Positions 35,222 through 43,416 of a DNA stretch of 64,000 nt are shown here, piece by piece (positions within the stretch are counted from its first letter, which is position 1; each line of letters starts with the position of its first letter). A model generated the notes under the pieces. It saw only the letters and a program-made list of their open reading frames with translations. It did not search any database and was not told the DNA's origin. Origin of the DNA: Curtobacterium sp. VKM Ac-1393 (GTDB lineage Bacteria; Actinomycetota; Actinomycetes; Actinomycetales; Microbacteriaceae); the NCBI RefSeq assembly GCF_015350995.1, contig NZ_JADKRW010000005.1, positions 335,293-399,292 of the forward strand. The letters are read 5' to 3'. Made by a program: the position numbers and the translations under genes.

Positions 35222-35644
35222 TCAGCGTACTGCGCAGTCGGCGACGGAGGCGACCGCGGCGATCGCCTCGACCTCGACGAGCTGGTCGTCGTAACCGAGG
35301 ACGGTCACGCCCAGCAGGGTGCTCGGCACGTCGTGGTCCCCCATCGCCGCGCGCACCACCTCCCACGCCGCGACGAGGTCGTCCTGCCGGGTCGTCGCCA
35401 CGAGCACCCGCGTCTGCACGAGGTCCTCGATGCCGGCCCCCGCGGCGGCGAGCGCGGTCCGCAGGTTCGCGATGCACTGCGCGGCCTGCCCGGCGACGTC
35501 ACCGACGGCGACCGTGGCGCCGTGCTCGTCGAGCGGACACGCCCCCGCGAGGAACACCAGGCGGGTACCGGCCGGGACGGTGGAGGCGTAGTCCGCGACG
35601 TCGCTGAGGGCTGCGGACCGGATGAGCTGCACGGCGCTGGACAC
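35222..35644 (-). CDS. RidA/YjgF/Rid family protein
   Basis: 140 residues from GTG 35644 (GTG 35662 is possible). The chorismate-mutase-like Rid fold shows YASTVPAGTRLVFLAGACPL at the start, DVAGQAAQCIANLRTALAAAG in the middle and RVLVATTRQDDLVAAWEVVR. RidA deaminates reactive enamines/imines produced by PLP enzymes. The usual catalytic arginine is not clearly conserved in this copy (PSTLLGVTVLGYDDQLVEVE replaces the RxxxxxxLP region). The substrate may therefore differ from that of RidA. Confidence 0.8.
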   Translation of the reverse strand: MSSAVQLIRSAALSDVADYASTVPAGTRLVFLAGACPLDEHGATVAVGDVAGQAAQCIANLRTALAAAGAGIEDLVQTRVLVATTRQDDLVAAWEVVRAAMGDHDVPSTLLGVTVLGYDDQLVEVEAIAAVASVADCAVR

Positions 35645-35711
35645 GGGACCAGCCTGGCACACGACGACGAAACCCCCGGCGAGCCGGAGCTCGTCGAGGG
35701 TTTCGTGGTAC

Positions 35712-35787
35712 TGGTGACCCCAGCGGGATTCGAACCCGCGTTACCGCCGTGAGAGGGCAGCGTACTAGGCCGCTATACGATGGGGCC
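35712..35787 (-). tRNA. tRNA-Glu (CTC), copy 2
   Basis: Minus-strand cloverleaf starting GGCCCCATCGTATAGCGGCC, anticodon loop CTCTCAC with anticodon CTC, T-arm GGGTTCGAATCCC, acceptor partner TGGGGTC, discriminator A, encoded CCA. Identical to the neighbouring copy. Confidence 0.95.
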
Positions 35788-35820
35788 GCGGCTGTTGTCG
35801 GACTCGGAGCATGTCACCTG

Positions 35821-35896
35821 TGGTGACCCCAGCGGGATTCGAACCCGCGTTACCGCCGTGAGAGGGCAGCGTACTAGGCCGCTATACGATGGGGCC
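35821..35896 (-). tRNA. tRNA-Glu (CTC), copy 1
   Basis: Same sequence and folding as the copy at 35712-35787: anticodon CTC, encoded CCA. The two genes are 33 bp apart and would be co-transcribed from the promoter at 35914-35942. Confidence 0.95.
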
Positions 35897-35913
35897 GTTC
35901 CGACAACTCGACA

Positions 35914-35942
35914 AGTATTGCACAAGCCGCGCATCGCACCAA
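35914..35942 (-). promoter_or_regulatory. Promoter of the tandem tRNA-Glu genes
   Basis: Minus-strand -35 TTGGTG (35937-35942) and -10 AATACT (35914-35919), 17 nt apart, with the first tRNA beginning 17 nt after the -10 box. The rest of the gap up to 36098 contains small hairpins (CATGCCG/CGGCATG near 35970) and no gene. Confidence 0.6.
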
Positions 35943-36097
35943 AACGAGGCGTGTCGCCCGGGTGTGCCGTCATGCCGCGTCCGGCATGCGGCGCTCGTTG
36001 CACGTGCATCGAACGACGAAACACCCGTCGAACGACGCGTGTCCGGTCGCAACGTGCACACGGATCGAGCGCGCAGCCGGAGACGCGACCGCCCCGG

Positions 36098-36141
36098 CGG
36101 ACGGGAGGCGCGGGGCGGGCCCGCCACGGGCCTCCCGTCCG
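36098..36141. terminator. Palindromic terminator (type A variant) downstream of the MBL gene
   Basis: CGGACGGGAGG / CCTCCCGTCCG arms around GCGCGGGGCGGGCCCGCCACGG. It lies 58 bp past the MBL-fold gene stop on the minus strand. Confidence 0.8.
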
Positions 36142-36198
36142 ACCGCGCGCACGTCGAGAGCCGTGCGCCGTCCGCAGGGACCGTCACGAACGGCGCGG

Positions 36199-36834
36199 TC
36201 AGATCGTCAGCGACTCCCCCGGCCGCAGGACCTCGAGCGAGCCGTGCGGGGCGAGCGCCTCGCGGAGCCGACCGGTGTGCATGCCGTAGCCGATGTCGGA
36301 GAGCGTGGCCTCGTGGATCGGGTAGGCGCGGGCGGGGGCGATGGCGGCGACGTAGTCCATCATCTCGGCGACCTTGAGCCACGGGGCTCCGACGGGTGCG
36401 GCGAGGACCTCGACCGGCACGCCCGGGTCGGTGTACGAGTCGCCGGGGTGGAATAGCTTGCCGTTCACCAGCACGCCGGTGTTGTCGACGATCGGCACCG
36501 ACGAGTGGATGAGCTGGTGCCGGGTGCCGTGGAAGTCGAGCGCGAAGGGGCCGACGGTGCGGTGATCGCCGTCGGTGACGACCTCGACGACGATGCCGGA
36601 GTCGGCGAGCGCCGCGCGGACGCCCTCGGGGCCGAACACGCGGGCGGCGGGGTTCGCGGCGAGGATCCGGTGCAGCTGTTCGGGCGTGACGTGGTCGGGG
36701 TGCTCGTGGGTGACGACGACGGCGACGACACCCGTGGCCTCGACGGGGTGGGTGAAGTTCCCCGGATCGAGCACGAGGCGGTCGTCGCCCTCCGTCACGA
36801 TCTGGCAGGCGTGTTCGAGCTTCGTGACGTCCAT
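36199..36834 (-). CDS. MBL-fold metallo-hydrolase
   Basis: 211 residues from ATG 36834 (MDVTKLEHACQIVTEGDDRL). The metal-binding THEHPDHVTPEQLH motif, HSSVPIVDNTGVLVNG, LFHPGDSYTDPG with the third-site Asp/His, and a late YPIHEA histidine match UlaG-like/beta-lactamase-superfamily hydrolases. These usually hydrolyse lactones, phosphodiesters or similar; the substrate here is unknown. It lies downstream of a LacI gene, separated by a long inverted repeat. Confidence 0.85.
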   Translation of the reverse strand: MDVTKLEHACQIVTEGDDRLVLDPGNFTHPVEATGVVAVVVTHEHPDHVTPEQLHRILAANPAARVFGPEGVRAALADSGIVVEVVTDGDHRTVGPFALDFHGTRHQLIHSSVPIVDNTGVLVNGKLFHPGDSYTDPGVPVEVLAAPVGAPWLKVAEMMDYVAAIAPARAYPIHEATLSDIGYGMHTGRLREALAPHGSLEVLRPGESLTI

Positions 36835-36881
36835 GGTGGCGAGGCTACGCGCGGCGGGCGGGGCGGGCTCGGGCCGGAGCC

Positions 36882-36935
36882 GACTCGGAACGACGTTCCC
36901 GTTGTCGTGCGACATCGGGATCGTCGTTCCGAGTC
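36882..36935. repeat. Long inverted repeat between lacI-type gene and MBL gene
   Basis: GACTCGGAACGACG(TTCCCG) pairs with (CGGGAT)CGTCGTTCCGAGTC, a 20-bp stem with one mismatch; within the loop TGTCG/CGACA forms an inner stem. It lies after the LacI stop and before the MBL start (both minus strand), so it may terminate the ABC-transporter operon. The sequence is unrelated to the main palindrome family. Confidence 0.8.
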
Positions 36936-36955
36936 GATCCCGCCCACGCCCCACC

Positions 36956-37990
36956 TCACCCCGGCGCCAGCCCCGTCGTCGCCCGGACCACCAGGTGCGC
37001 CGGCGCCGCAGCGATCGCCCCGGCAGTACCACCGTCGACCTCGGCGAGCACGGCCCGCGCCGCTGCCCGCCCCTGCGCCTCCGGGTCCTGCGCCACCGTC
37101 GTCAGGCCCACCGTGGCGCCGTACTCGTGGCCGTCGATCCCGATCACCGAGACGTCGCCGGGTACCGACAGCCCGGCCCGTCGGGCGGCGAGGAGCACCC
37201 CGAGCGCCATCTCGTCCGAGGCGCACAACACGGCAGTCGGGCGATCGGGCACGGCACCGGCACCGGTCTGGGCCCCGGCACGCCCGCCGAACAGCGCATC
37301 CCCGGCCACGACCCCACCGGCGAACGAGAACCGTCCGTCGAGCAGCCACCGGTCCGGCACCGCGTGCCCGGCGGCCCGCATCGCGTCGACGAAGCCGTCC
37401 CGGCGCAGGTGCGGCACCGCCACGTTCATGCCGGCCTCGTCCTGCCCGCCGACGTACGCGACACGGCGGTGGCCGAGGCCGCACAGGTGGTCGACCGCGA
37501 TCCGCGTGACGGCTCGGTCGTCGACCCCGATGTTCCGCAGGCCCGGAGCCGGTCCGCCGATGACGATCATCGGGTGCCGGGTGAGTTCGAGTTCGGTGCG
37601 CTCGGTCGCGTCGAGCACCAGGGACAGCAGGACGAGGCCATCGACCCGGTGCCGCAGCATCGACCGACGGAACGCCCGGTCGCGGTCGCCGCCCGGTCCG
37701 CCGAGGTTGTAGAGCACGAGGTCGTACCCGGCCCGCCGGAGTTCTGCGTCGACGCCGCCCAGCGCCTTGACGTAGAACCACCGGTCGATCACCGGCACGA
37801 CGACACCCACGGCCCGCTGCCGCCCGGTGGCGAGGCCGGCCGCCGCCGAGCTCGGGACGTACCCGAGTTCGTCGGCGACCCGACGGACCTCGTCGATCGT
37901 GGTCTCCGCCACGTTCGCCATGCCGCGGAGCGCCCGCGACACGGTGGACTTCGACAGGCCCGTGACGGTCGCGATCTCCTGGATCCCCAT
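36956..37990 (-). CDS. LacI-family transcriptional regulator of the sugar ABC transporter
   Basis: 344 residues, starting MGIQEIATVTGLSKSTVSRA. The N-terminal helix-turn-helix and hinge (STVSRALRG ... ELGYVPSSAAAGLATGR) are followed by a periplasmic-binding-type sensor domain with DGLVLLSLV, VIGGPAPGLRNIGVDD, LGHRRVAYVGG, AVLCASDEMALGVLLAARRAG and SVIGIDGHEYGA. It is the last gene of the transporter operon (21-bp gap). A LacI-type operator overlaps the -35 of that operon, so it likely represses its own operon and is released by the transported sugar or a derivative. Confidence 0.93.
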   Translation of the reverse strand: MGIQEIATVTGLSKSTVSRALRGMANVAETTIDEVRRVADELGYVPSSAAAGLATGRQRAVGVVVPVIDRWFYVKALGGVDAELRRAGYDLVLYNLGGPGGDRDRAFRRSMLRHRVDGLVLLSLVLDATERTELELTRHPMIVIGGPAPGLRNIGVDDRAVTRIAVDHLCGLGHRRVAYVGGQDEAGMNVAVPHLRRDGFVDAMRAAGHAVPDRWLLDGRFSFAGGVVAGDALFGGRAGAQTGAGAVPDRPTAVLCASDEMALGVLLAARRAGLSVPGDVSVIGIDGHEYGATVGLTTVAQDPEAQGRAAARAVLAEVDGGTAGAIAAAPAHLVVRATTGLAPG

Positions 37991-38011
37991 CGGTGCGACC
38001 CGGGAGGCCCG

Positions 38012-38470
38012 TCAGCCGTCCGTCCGGTGCGTCACGCCCGCCGGTCGGTCGGCTGCAGTGCCGGGGGTGGGGTGCGCGACGGCCGCTGCGGTCCGGCGCA
38101 CTCCGTGCGGCGCTCGACGGCCCGCCGGTGCGAGCTCGTCCCACCCGCTGTGCTGGTGGACCCGGCCGTCAGCGGAGGGCCGCGGCCGACGACGGGTGTC
38201 GTCGCCGCGCGCCGTGCGGACCGGGGCGATGGCGGGCGTGGCACCGACACCGTCGACCTCGGCCTGCCGGCGGAGCACCCGCACCCGCCACCGGTCGAGC
38301 GCCACGACCCCGAGCACGCACACCAGCAGGGTCAGCGCCCAGCCGAGTGCCGGGCGACCGGTGACCTCGCAGAACACCGTGGCGCCGAGGAACAGGATGC
38401 CGAACATGCCGACGAAGCCGATCGCCTCTTCGATCCGGGCCGTGGGCCGGAGGGGTCCGCGCTGTGCCAT
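38012..38470 (-). CDS. Hypothetical small membrane protein in the sugar ABC operon
   Basis: 152 residues from ATG 38470 (MAQRGPLRPTARIEEAIGFV). Two predicted membrane helices (~16-35 IGFVGMFGILFLGATVFCEV; ~40-57 ALGWALTLLVCVLGVVAL) are followed by a long basic, Pro/Arg/His-rich cytosolic tail. It starts 5 bp after the second permease gene, within the operon. No homology is recognised; it may modulate the transporter. The codon pattern supports a coding frame, but the tail looks weakly constrained. Confidence 0.65.
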   Translation of the reverse strand: MAQRGPLRPTARIEEAIGFVGMFGILFLGATVFCEVTGRPALGWALTLLVCVLGVVALDRWRVRVLRRQAEVDGVGATPAIAPVRTARGDDTRRRPRPSADGRVHQHSGWDELAPAGRRAPHGVRRTAAAVAHPTPGTAADRPAGVTHRTDG

Positions 38471-38475
38471 GGTCG

Positions 38476-39387
38476 TCAGCCCTTCACGCCACCGGCGGTG
38501 AGGCCGGCCACGATGCGTCGCTGGAAGACGAGGACCAGGATCACGAGCGGGATCGTGACGATCGTGCCCGCCGCCATCACGGCCGTGTACGGCTCCTGGT
38601 GCGGCTGCGACCCGGCGAACGAGGCGATCGCCACCGTGACCGGCTGCGTCGCGTCGCTCGAGAGCTGCGAGGAGATCAGGTACTCGTTCCAGCTGGAGAT
38701 GAACGCCAGGATCGCCGTCGTGAACACCGCGGGGGCGGCGAGCGGCAGGATGATCCGCCGGAACGCCTGCACGCGGGTGCACCCGTCGATGCGCGCTGCT
38801 TCCTCGAGGTCCCACGGCATCTCGCGGAAGAACGACGCGAGCGTGTAGACCGTCAACGGCAGCACGAACGAGATGCTCGGCAGGATGAGCGCCTGGTAGG
38901 TCCCCATCCACCCGATGTCCGTGAACAGCTGGAACAGCGGGGAGATGAGCGCGACGCCCGGGAACATCGAGGCGGCCAGGATGGCACCGGCGATGAGGGA
39001 CTTCCCGCCGAACTCCAGTCGGGCGAGCGCGTACGCCGCCGTGGTGCCGACGAGCAGGGCGATGACCGTCACTGCCACCCCGATGAAGACGCTGTTCAGC
39101 AGCGCCCGACCGAGGTGGTTGCCGAGCGCGGTGGAGAACGCCGTCGCGTAGTTGTCGAGCGTCACGTGCGTGAACCACGGCGTCGGGTCGAAGGTGAACC
39201 CGACGTCGCGGAAGCTCGTGACGACCATCCAGTAGAACGGCAGGAGGCACCACACCGCGATGACGATCGCCTGCACGGCGGTGCGGATGCGGGGGCCGGT
39301 GCCGCGGCGGACGCGGACGTCGGCGCGGTCGACGGTCCGGTCGCGTGCTGCTGCGGACGAGCGCGGGCGGTCTGCTGCGAGGGTCAC
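38476..39387 (-). CDS. Carbohydrate ABC transporter permease, MalG type
   Basis: 303 residues with six membrane helices. The EAA loop EEAARIDGCTRVQAFRRIILP, which docks the ATPase, is present, as is the SFRDVGFTF...PTPWF segment after helix 1 typical of CUT1 permeases. It works with the adjacent MalF-type permease and lipoprotein to import an oligosaccharide. The start overlaps the stop of the first permease. No ATPase gene is nearby, so a shared MsiK-like ATPase probably powers it. Confidence 0.94.
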   Translation of the reverse strand: MTLAADRPRSSAAARDRTVDRADVRVRRGTGPRIRTAVQAIVIAVWCLLPFYWMVVTSFRDVGFTFDPTPWFTHVTLDNYATAFSTALGNHLGRALLNSVFIGVAVTVIALLVGTTAAYALARLEFGGKSLIAGAILAASMFPGVALISPLFQLFTDIGWMGTYQALILPSISFVLPLTVYTLASFFREMPWDLEEAARIDGCTRVQAFRRIILPLAAPAVFTTAILAFISSWNEYLISSQLSSDATQPVTVAIASFAGSQPHQEPYTAVMAAGTIVTIPLVILVLVFQRRIVAGLTAGGVKG

Positions 39388-40409
39388 TTGAGTTCACCCT
39401 TCTGCTGGGCGGCCTGCGTCTGGACGACGTTGGCTCCGAGGAACCGGACGAAGACGAACGCCACGATGAACACGATGAGGAACGTGATGGTGGAGAGCGC
39501 CGATGCGGCGTTGAACCCCTGCCGGATCTGGTCGACGACGAGTACCGACAGCGACACGGTCGCGTTGCCGGAACCACCACCGCCACCGGTCATGATCGCG
39601 ATCAGGTCGTAGATGCGCAGCGCGTCGAGCACGCGGAACAGCACGGCGACCATCAGCGCGGGCCGCACGAGCGGCAGCGTGATGAGCACGAACCGCTGGA
39701 ACGTCGAGGCACCGTCCATCTTGCCGGCCTCGTAGACGTCCTCGGGGATCAACTGCAGCCCCGCCAGGATGAGCAGCGCCATGAACGGTGTGGTCTTCCA
39801 CGTGTCCGCGATGATGATCGCGAACCGCGATGCCCACTCGTCCGAGAACCACAGGACCTGGTGGCCGATGACGTGGTTGAGGACGCCGTTCGCGTCGAAG
39901 ATGAAGTACCAGAGCTTCGCGGTGACGGCGGTCGGGATCGCCCACGGCACCAGGATCGCGGCACGGACGAGCGCGCGGCCCTTGAAGTTGCGGTTCATGA
40001 TGATCGCCATCCAGAGCCCGATGACGGTCTCGAGCACGACGGTCACCGCGGTGAAGAAGAACGTGTTGCCGAAGGCCACCCAGAACTGGGACCCGAGGCT
40101 GCCCGGAGGGCACGCGGTGTTCCCGCACCGCTGGCCGAGCCAGTGCACGTAGTTCGTGACGCCGGCGAACCCGCCCTGCACGAACAGGCCGGTGGCCTTG
40201 TCGAGGCCCTGGTCGAGCTGGAACGACTGGATGATCGCGCTGACCACCGGGTAGCCGATGACGATCGCCAAGAGCACGATCGTCGGGCCGATGAGGTACA
40301 CGGCCCACCGGCCGTGCTCGGCGTTGAGCCCGCCCTTGCGCCGCTGGCGCTTCGGTTCCGTGCCCGTCGGGCTGGGGATGGCTGCGGGGATCTCGGTTGC
40401 TGCTGACAC
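39384..40409 (-). CDS. Carbohydrate ABC transporter permease, MalF type
   Basis: 341 residues, starting MSAATEIPAAIPSPTG. The basic, proline-rich cytosolic N-terminus is followed by six helices; WAVYLIGPTIVLLAIVIGYPVVSA is the first. The EAA loop EAGKMDGASTFQRFVLITLP is conserved. A periplasmic loop (GQRCGNTACPPGSLGSQF) carries a cysteine pair. It follows the binding-protein gene, with a palindromic repeat in the 102-bp gap between them. Confidence 0.94.
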   Translation of the reverse strand: MSAATEIPAAIPSPTGTEPKRQRRKGGLNAEHGRWAVYLIGPTIVLLAIVIGYPVVSAIIQSFQLDQGLDKATGLFVQGGFAGVTNYVHWLGQRCGNTACPPGSLGSQFWVAFGNTFFFTAVTVVLETVIGLWMAIIMNRNFKGRALVRAAILVPWAIPTAVTAKLWYFIFDANGVLNHVIGHQVLWFSDEWASRFAIIIADTWKTTPFMALLILAGLQLIPEDVYEAGKMDGASTFQRFVLITLPLVRPALMVAVLFRVLDALRIYDLIAIMTGGGGGSGNATVSLSVLVVDQIRQGFNAASALSTITFLIVFIVAFVFVRFLGANVVQTQAAQQKGELK

Positions 40410-40452
40410 GTGTCGGCCTCCTTGCCGGGGGTGTCGGAACGCAAGTGGGGGG

Positions 40453-40496
40453 CGGACGGGAGGCCCGTGGCGGACCCGCCACGGGCCTCCCGTCCG
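40453..40496. terminator. Palindromic repeat inside the sugar ABC operon (type A)
   Basis: 44-bp near-perfect inverted repeat (core GTGGCGGACCCGCCAC) between the binding-protein stop (40512) and the MalF-type permease start (40409), genes on the same strand. Elsewhere this element terminates transcription. Here it probably causes partial termination or protects the upstream mRNA end, giving more binding protein than permease. Confidence 0.8.
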
Positions 40497-40511
40497 ATGC
40501 GGCGTGAGCCG

Positions 40512-41789
40512 CTAGCTGCTGGTCGCCGCCTTGAGGGCGTCCTGCATGTCCTTCATGGCTTCGTCGACCGACTTCGATCCCTTGAGCGCCGCGTAGGTGT
40601 TGTCCTGGATCGCCTTCGTCACCGCCGGGTAGAACGGCGTGACCGGGCGCGGCTCGGCCGACTCGATCGACTTGAGCAGCGTGGGCAGGTACGGCAGCTT
40701 CTTCGTCAGCTCGGAGTCGGTGTACAGGTCACCGATGACCGGAGCCAGCGAGCCCTGCGTCGCGAAGAACTTCTGCGTCTCCGTCGACTCGAGGAACTCG
40801 AGGAAGTCGTGCGCCGTCGCCTTGTGCTTCGAGTACGCGCTGATCGCGGCGTTGTGCCCGCCGAGCGTCGAGGCGCCGGTGCCGTCCGCACCCGGGATCG
40901 GGGCGATGCCGAAGGTGTCCTTGACCTTCGACGAACCGTCGGTCTTCGCCAGGCTGTAGACGTACGGCCAGTTGCGCAGGAACAGCAGCTTGCCCGCTTC
41001 GAACGCGGTGCGGCCCTGCTCCTCCTGGTACGTGATCGCCTCGGCCGGGATGTTCCCGTCCTTGAAGGCATCGACCAGGTTCTGCAGGCCGGCCTTGGCG
41101 TCCGAGGTGTCGACGTCCGGGGCGCCGCTCTTGCCGAGCACCGAACCGCCGGAGCCGTTGATCGCCTCGGACGCGTTCACCGTCAGGCCCTCGTACTTCG
41201 CGAACTGCCCGGCGTAGCAGCCGATGCCCTTGTCCTTCGCGATCTGGCAGTCGTCCATCATGTCGCTCCACGTCGTCGGGGGCGTCTTGACGAGGTCCTT
41301 GCGGTAGTAGAGCAGCGCACCGTCCGAGGTCTGCGGGGCGGCGTAGAGCGTGTCGTTGTAGGTCGCGGTCTTCACGGTGGCCGGCAGCAGCTTCGACGTG
41401 CCGATCTTCATGGCACCGGTGAGCGGCGTCAGCCAGCCCTTCGCGGCGAACTCCGCGGTCCAGACGACGTCCACGTCGACGACGTCGTAGTTCGCGTCCT
41501 TGGCCTGGAAGTGCTGCACGAGGTCGTCGTGCTGCTGGTCGGCCTGGTCGGACTGCTCCTTGAAGTTGACCTTCTCGTCCTTGTGGGCCTTGTTCCACTT
41601 CGCGATCAGCGGTCGGACGACGTTCGAGTTATCCTTGCCCTGCACGTAGGTGATCGGGCCGCGGCTGTCCTGGCCGCTCTTGGCGTCGTCGTTCGCCGAG
41701 CTGCCGCTCGAGCAACCGGTGAGCACGAGGCCGATGACGGCGACCCCGGCAACGGATGCGAACCGCACCCTGGAGCGTGTTGTCTTCAC
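40512..41789 (-). CDS. Sugar ABC transporter substrate-binding lipoprotein
   Basis: 425 residues from GTG 41789 (GAGGAG 8 nt upstream). A signal peptide ends at LTGC (lipobox; Cys ~26), with a Ser/Asp-rich linker. The mature part is a CUT1 family-1 binding protein: PLIAKWNKAHKDEKVNFKE, VDVVWTAEFAAKGWLTPL, APQTSDGALLYYRKDLV, FLRNWPYVYSLAK and TLGGHNAAISAYSKHK. The general shape matches LpqY/ThuE-type trehalose or maltose binders; the sugar is not certain. First gene of the operon with two permeases, a small membrane protein and LacI. Confidence 0.93.
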   Translation of the reverse strand: MKTTRSRVRFASVAGVAVIGLVLTGCSSGSSANDDAKSGQDSRGPITYVQGKDNSNVVRPLIAKWNKAHKDEKVNFKEQSDQADQQHDDLVQHFQAKDANYDVVDVDVVWTAEFAAKGWLTPLTGAMKIGTSKLLPATVKTATYNDTLYAAPQTSDGALLYYRKDLVKTPPTTWSDMMDDCQIAKDKGIGCYAGQFAKYEGLTVNASEAINGSGGSVLGKSGAPDVDTSDAKAGLQNLVDAFKDGNIPAEAITYQEEQGRTAFEAGKLLFLRNWPYVYSLAKTDGSSKVKDTFGIAPIPGADGTGASTLGGHNAAISAYSKHKATAHDFLEFLESTETQKFFATQGSLAPVIGDLYTDSELTKKLPYLPTLLKSIESAEPRPVTPFYPAVTKAIQDNTYAALKGSKSVDEAMKDMQDALKAATSS

Positions 41790-41879
41790 AGCGTTGTCTC
41801 CTCGTTGAGATCACCAGGGGGCATCGATCGGGTTCGACGACACTGCCCTGGAGCAGGCGCCGCTGCCTGCTGGTGGAGG

Positions 41880-41916
41880 AACGTACGCCCGCCCTCGGCG
41901 TTCCGCAACCGGTTGC
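41880..41916 (-). promoter_or_regulatory. Promoter of the sugar ABC operon with LacI-family operator over the -35
   Basis: Minus-strand -35 TTGCGG (41903-41908) and -10 TACGTT (41880-41885), spacer 17 nt. The perfect palindrome GCAACCGGTTGC (41905-41916) shares four bases with the -35 box and matches the classic LacI/GalR-family operator consensus. The LacI gene ends the same operon. A GCAGGC/GCCTGC hairpin lies in the ~84-nt leader (near 41855). Confidence 0.8.
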
Positions 41917-42048
41917 ATCGGTTCCGTGACCTGAGTGTGACCTTCAGACTTCCGGAGACTTCCTGGGTGAGCGCTCACCCTCGTTCGAGGGGTCCCCGCG
42001 TCCCACTGCGGAACTCCGCATGAACACCGCCTCCGGGGCCCGGCACCG

Positions 42049-42077
42049 TTGTCCGTGCCGACGGCCCCACGTAGCGT
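42049..42077 (+). promoter_or_regulatory. Leaderless promoter of the first glycan-locus GT2 gene
   Basis: TTGTCC (42049-42054), 17-nt spacer, TAGCGT (42072-42077), then CCACGAC and the ATG at 42085. The layout is almost identical to the GT14 promoter at 45361. Confidence 0.7.
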
Positions 42078-42084
42078 CCACGAC

Positions 42085-43404
42085 ATGGCCACCCTCCACA
42101 CCGCCGACACCGTGCCCGCACCGCGCCGTGTCATCGGCGTCGACCTCGACGCCCCGCTCCCCCGCCTCGTCGCCGACGAGACCGGCGAGTCCGCCATGGT
42201 GATCGGCTACCGCGGCGGCCACCCCACCGGCACCCTCGACGTCCGGCTCACCGACGACCCCGCCGACGCGGCTCGCGCCCTCGAGGCGCTGCAGGAGACC
42301 GTCCTCGCCGACGTGCCGGCGGTGTCCGACGACGACCTGCCGACGATCTCGGTCGTCGTGTCCACCGTCGTCGACCGCGTCGAGGACCTCGGCAAGCTGC
42401 TCGACGTCCTCGAGCACCTCGACTACCCCCGACACGAGGTCATCGTCGTCGACAACCGCGTCCGTGTCCCCGCCGGCGATGCCCTGCCCGCGATGCTCGC
42501 CGGGCGGAACGTGCGCCTGGTCGAGGAGCGCCGCCCCGGCCTGTCCGCCGGCCGGAACGCCGGCGTCGCCGCCGCGACCGGTGACGTCATCGCCTTCACA
42601 GACGACGACGTCCGCGTCGACCCGCAGTGGCTCCGCGCCATCGGCTCACGGTTCGTCAGCGAGCCCGGACTCGACGCCGTCACCGGCGTCATCCTGCCGA
42701 GCGAGCTCACCACCCCCGCGCAGATCTGGTACGAGGCGTACTACGGCGGGTTCAGCGCCGAACGCACCTTCTCGCCCGTGACGATCGTCCCGGACGACGT
42801 GCAGGGCACGATGCGGCACGCCCGCGTCTCGGCGGTCACCCCGTCCGGCGAGGTCCTCAAGCACTTCGCCGTCTACGGAATCGGCGCGTACGGCGCCGGC
42901 GCGAACATGGCCTACCGTCGCACCCTGATCGAGGCCGTCGGCGGCTTCGACCACACCCTCGGCGCCGGCTCCCCGGCCCGTGGTGGCGAGGACCTGGCGA
43001 TGTTCATCGAGACGCTGTGGCGCGGTGGGAAGATCGGCTTCGAGCCCCGTGCGGTCGTGCACCACCGGCACCGCCAGACCATCGAGGACCTGCACAAGCA
43101 GCTGCACGGCAACGGCGTCGGGTTCACCGCGCTGATGTTCGCACTCGCCGCGAAGGACAAGCGGCACGTCGCCGTCCTCGCCCGCCTGATGCCGCTCGCC
43201 GCGAAGGTCAAGTCGAAGCAGATGCTCTCCCGCCTGGCCGGACGCCGGGACGCCGCGACCGAGGTCACCAACGACGCCTCGACCACGCGCATCCCGAAGA
43301 CCCTGGCGTACCACGAGCTGCGCGGGTTCCCCGCCGGCCCGGCCGCCTGGTTCCGCAGCCGACGCCGCTGGCGCGACGTCGAGGCCGGCCGCTTCCGGCC
43401 GTAG
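42085..43404 (+). CDS. GT2 family glycosyltransferase
   Basis: 439 residues, starting MATLHTADTVPAPRRVIGVD. A ~95-residue N-terminal module precedes the GT-A domain (TISVVVSTVVDRVEDLGKLL; VEERRPGLSAGRNAGV; the DxD motif in IAFTDDDVRVDPQWL; GAGANMAYRRTLIEAVGGFD; RGGEDLAMFIETLWRGGKI). The C-terminal ~120 residues are basic and may contact the membrane (AAKVKSKQMLSRLAGRR). It probably adds a sugar to the lipid-linked repeat unit of a surface polysaccharide. Two other GT2 proteins in this locus share the N-terminal module and the residues around GTGANM. Confidence 0.88.
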   Translation: MATLHTADTVPAPRRVIGVDLDAPLPRLVADETGESAMVIGYRGGHPTGTLDVRLTDDPADAARALEALQETVLADVPAVSDDDLPTISVVVSTVVDRVEDLGKLLDVLEHLDYPRHEVIVVDNRVRVPAGDALPAMLAGRNVRLVEERRPGLSAGRNAGVAAATGDVIAFTDDDVRVDPQWLRAIGSRFVSEPGLDAVTGVILPSELTTPAQIWYEAYYGGFSAERTFSPVTIVPDDVQGTMRHARVSAVTPSGEVLKHFAVYGIGAYGAGANMAYRRTLIEAVGGFDHTLGAGSPARGGEDLAMFIETLWRGGKIGFEPRAVVHHRHRQTIEDLHKQLHGNGVGFTALMFALAAKDKRHVAVLARLMPLAAKVKSKQMLSRLAGRRDAATEVTNDASTTRIPKTLAYHELRGFPAGPAAWFRSRRRWRDVEAGRFRP

Positions 43405-43416
43405 TCGCGAAGCGTG

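Noticed and set aside
35712..35896. Second tRNA-Glu copy as a pseudogene
   Set aside because: Both copies are identical over the full cloverleaf including anticodon and CCA, so both appear functional.
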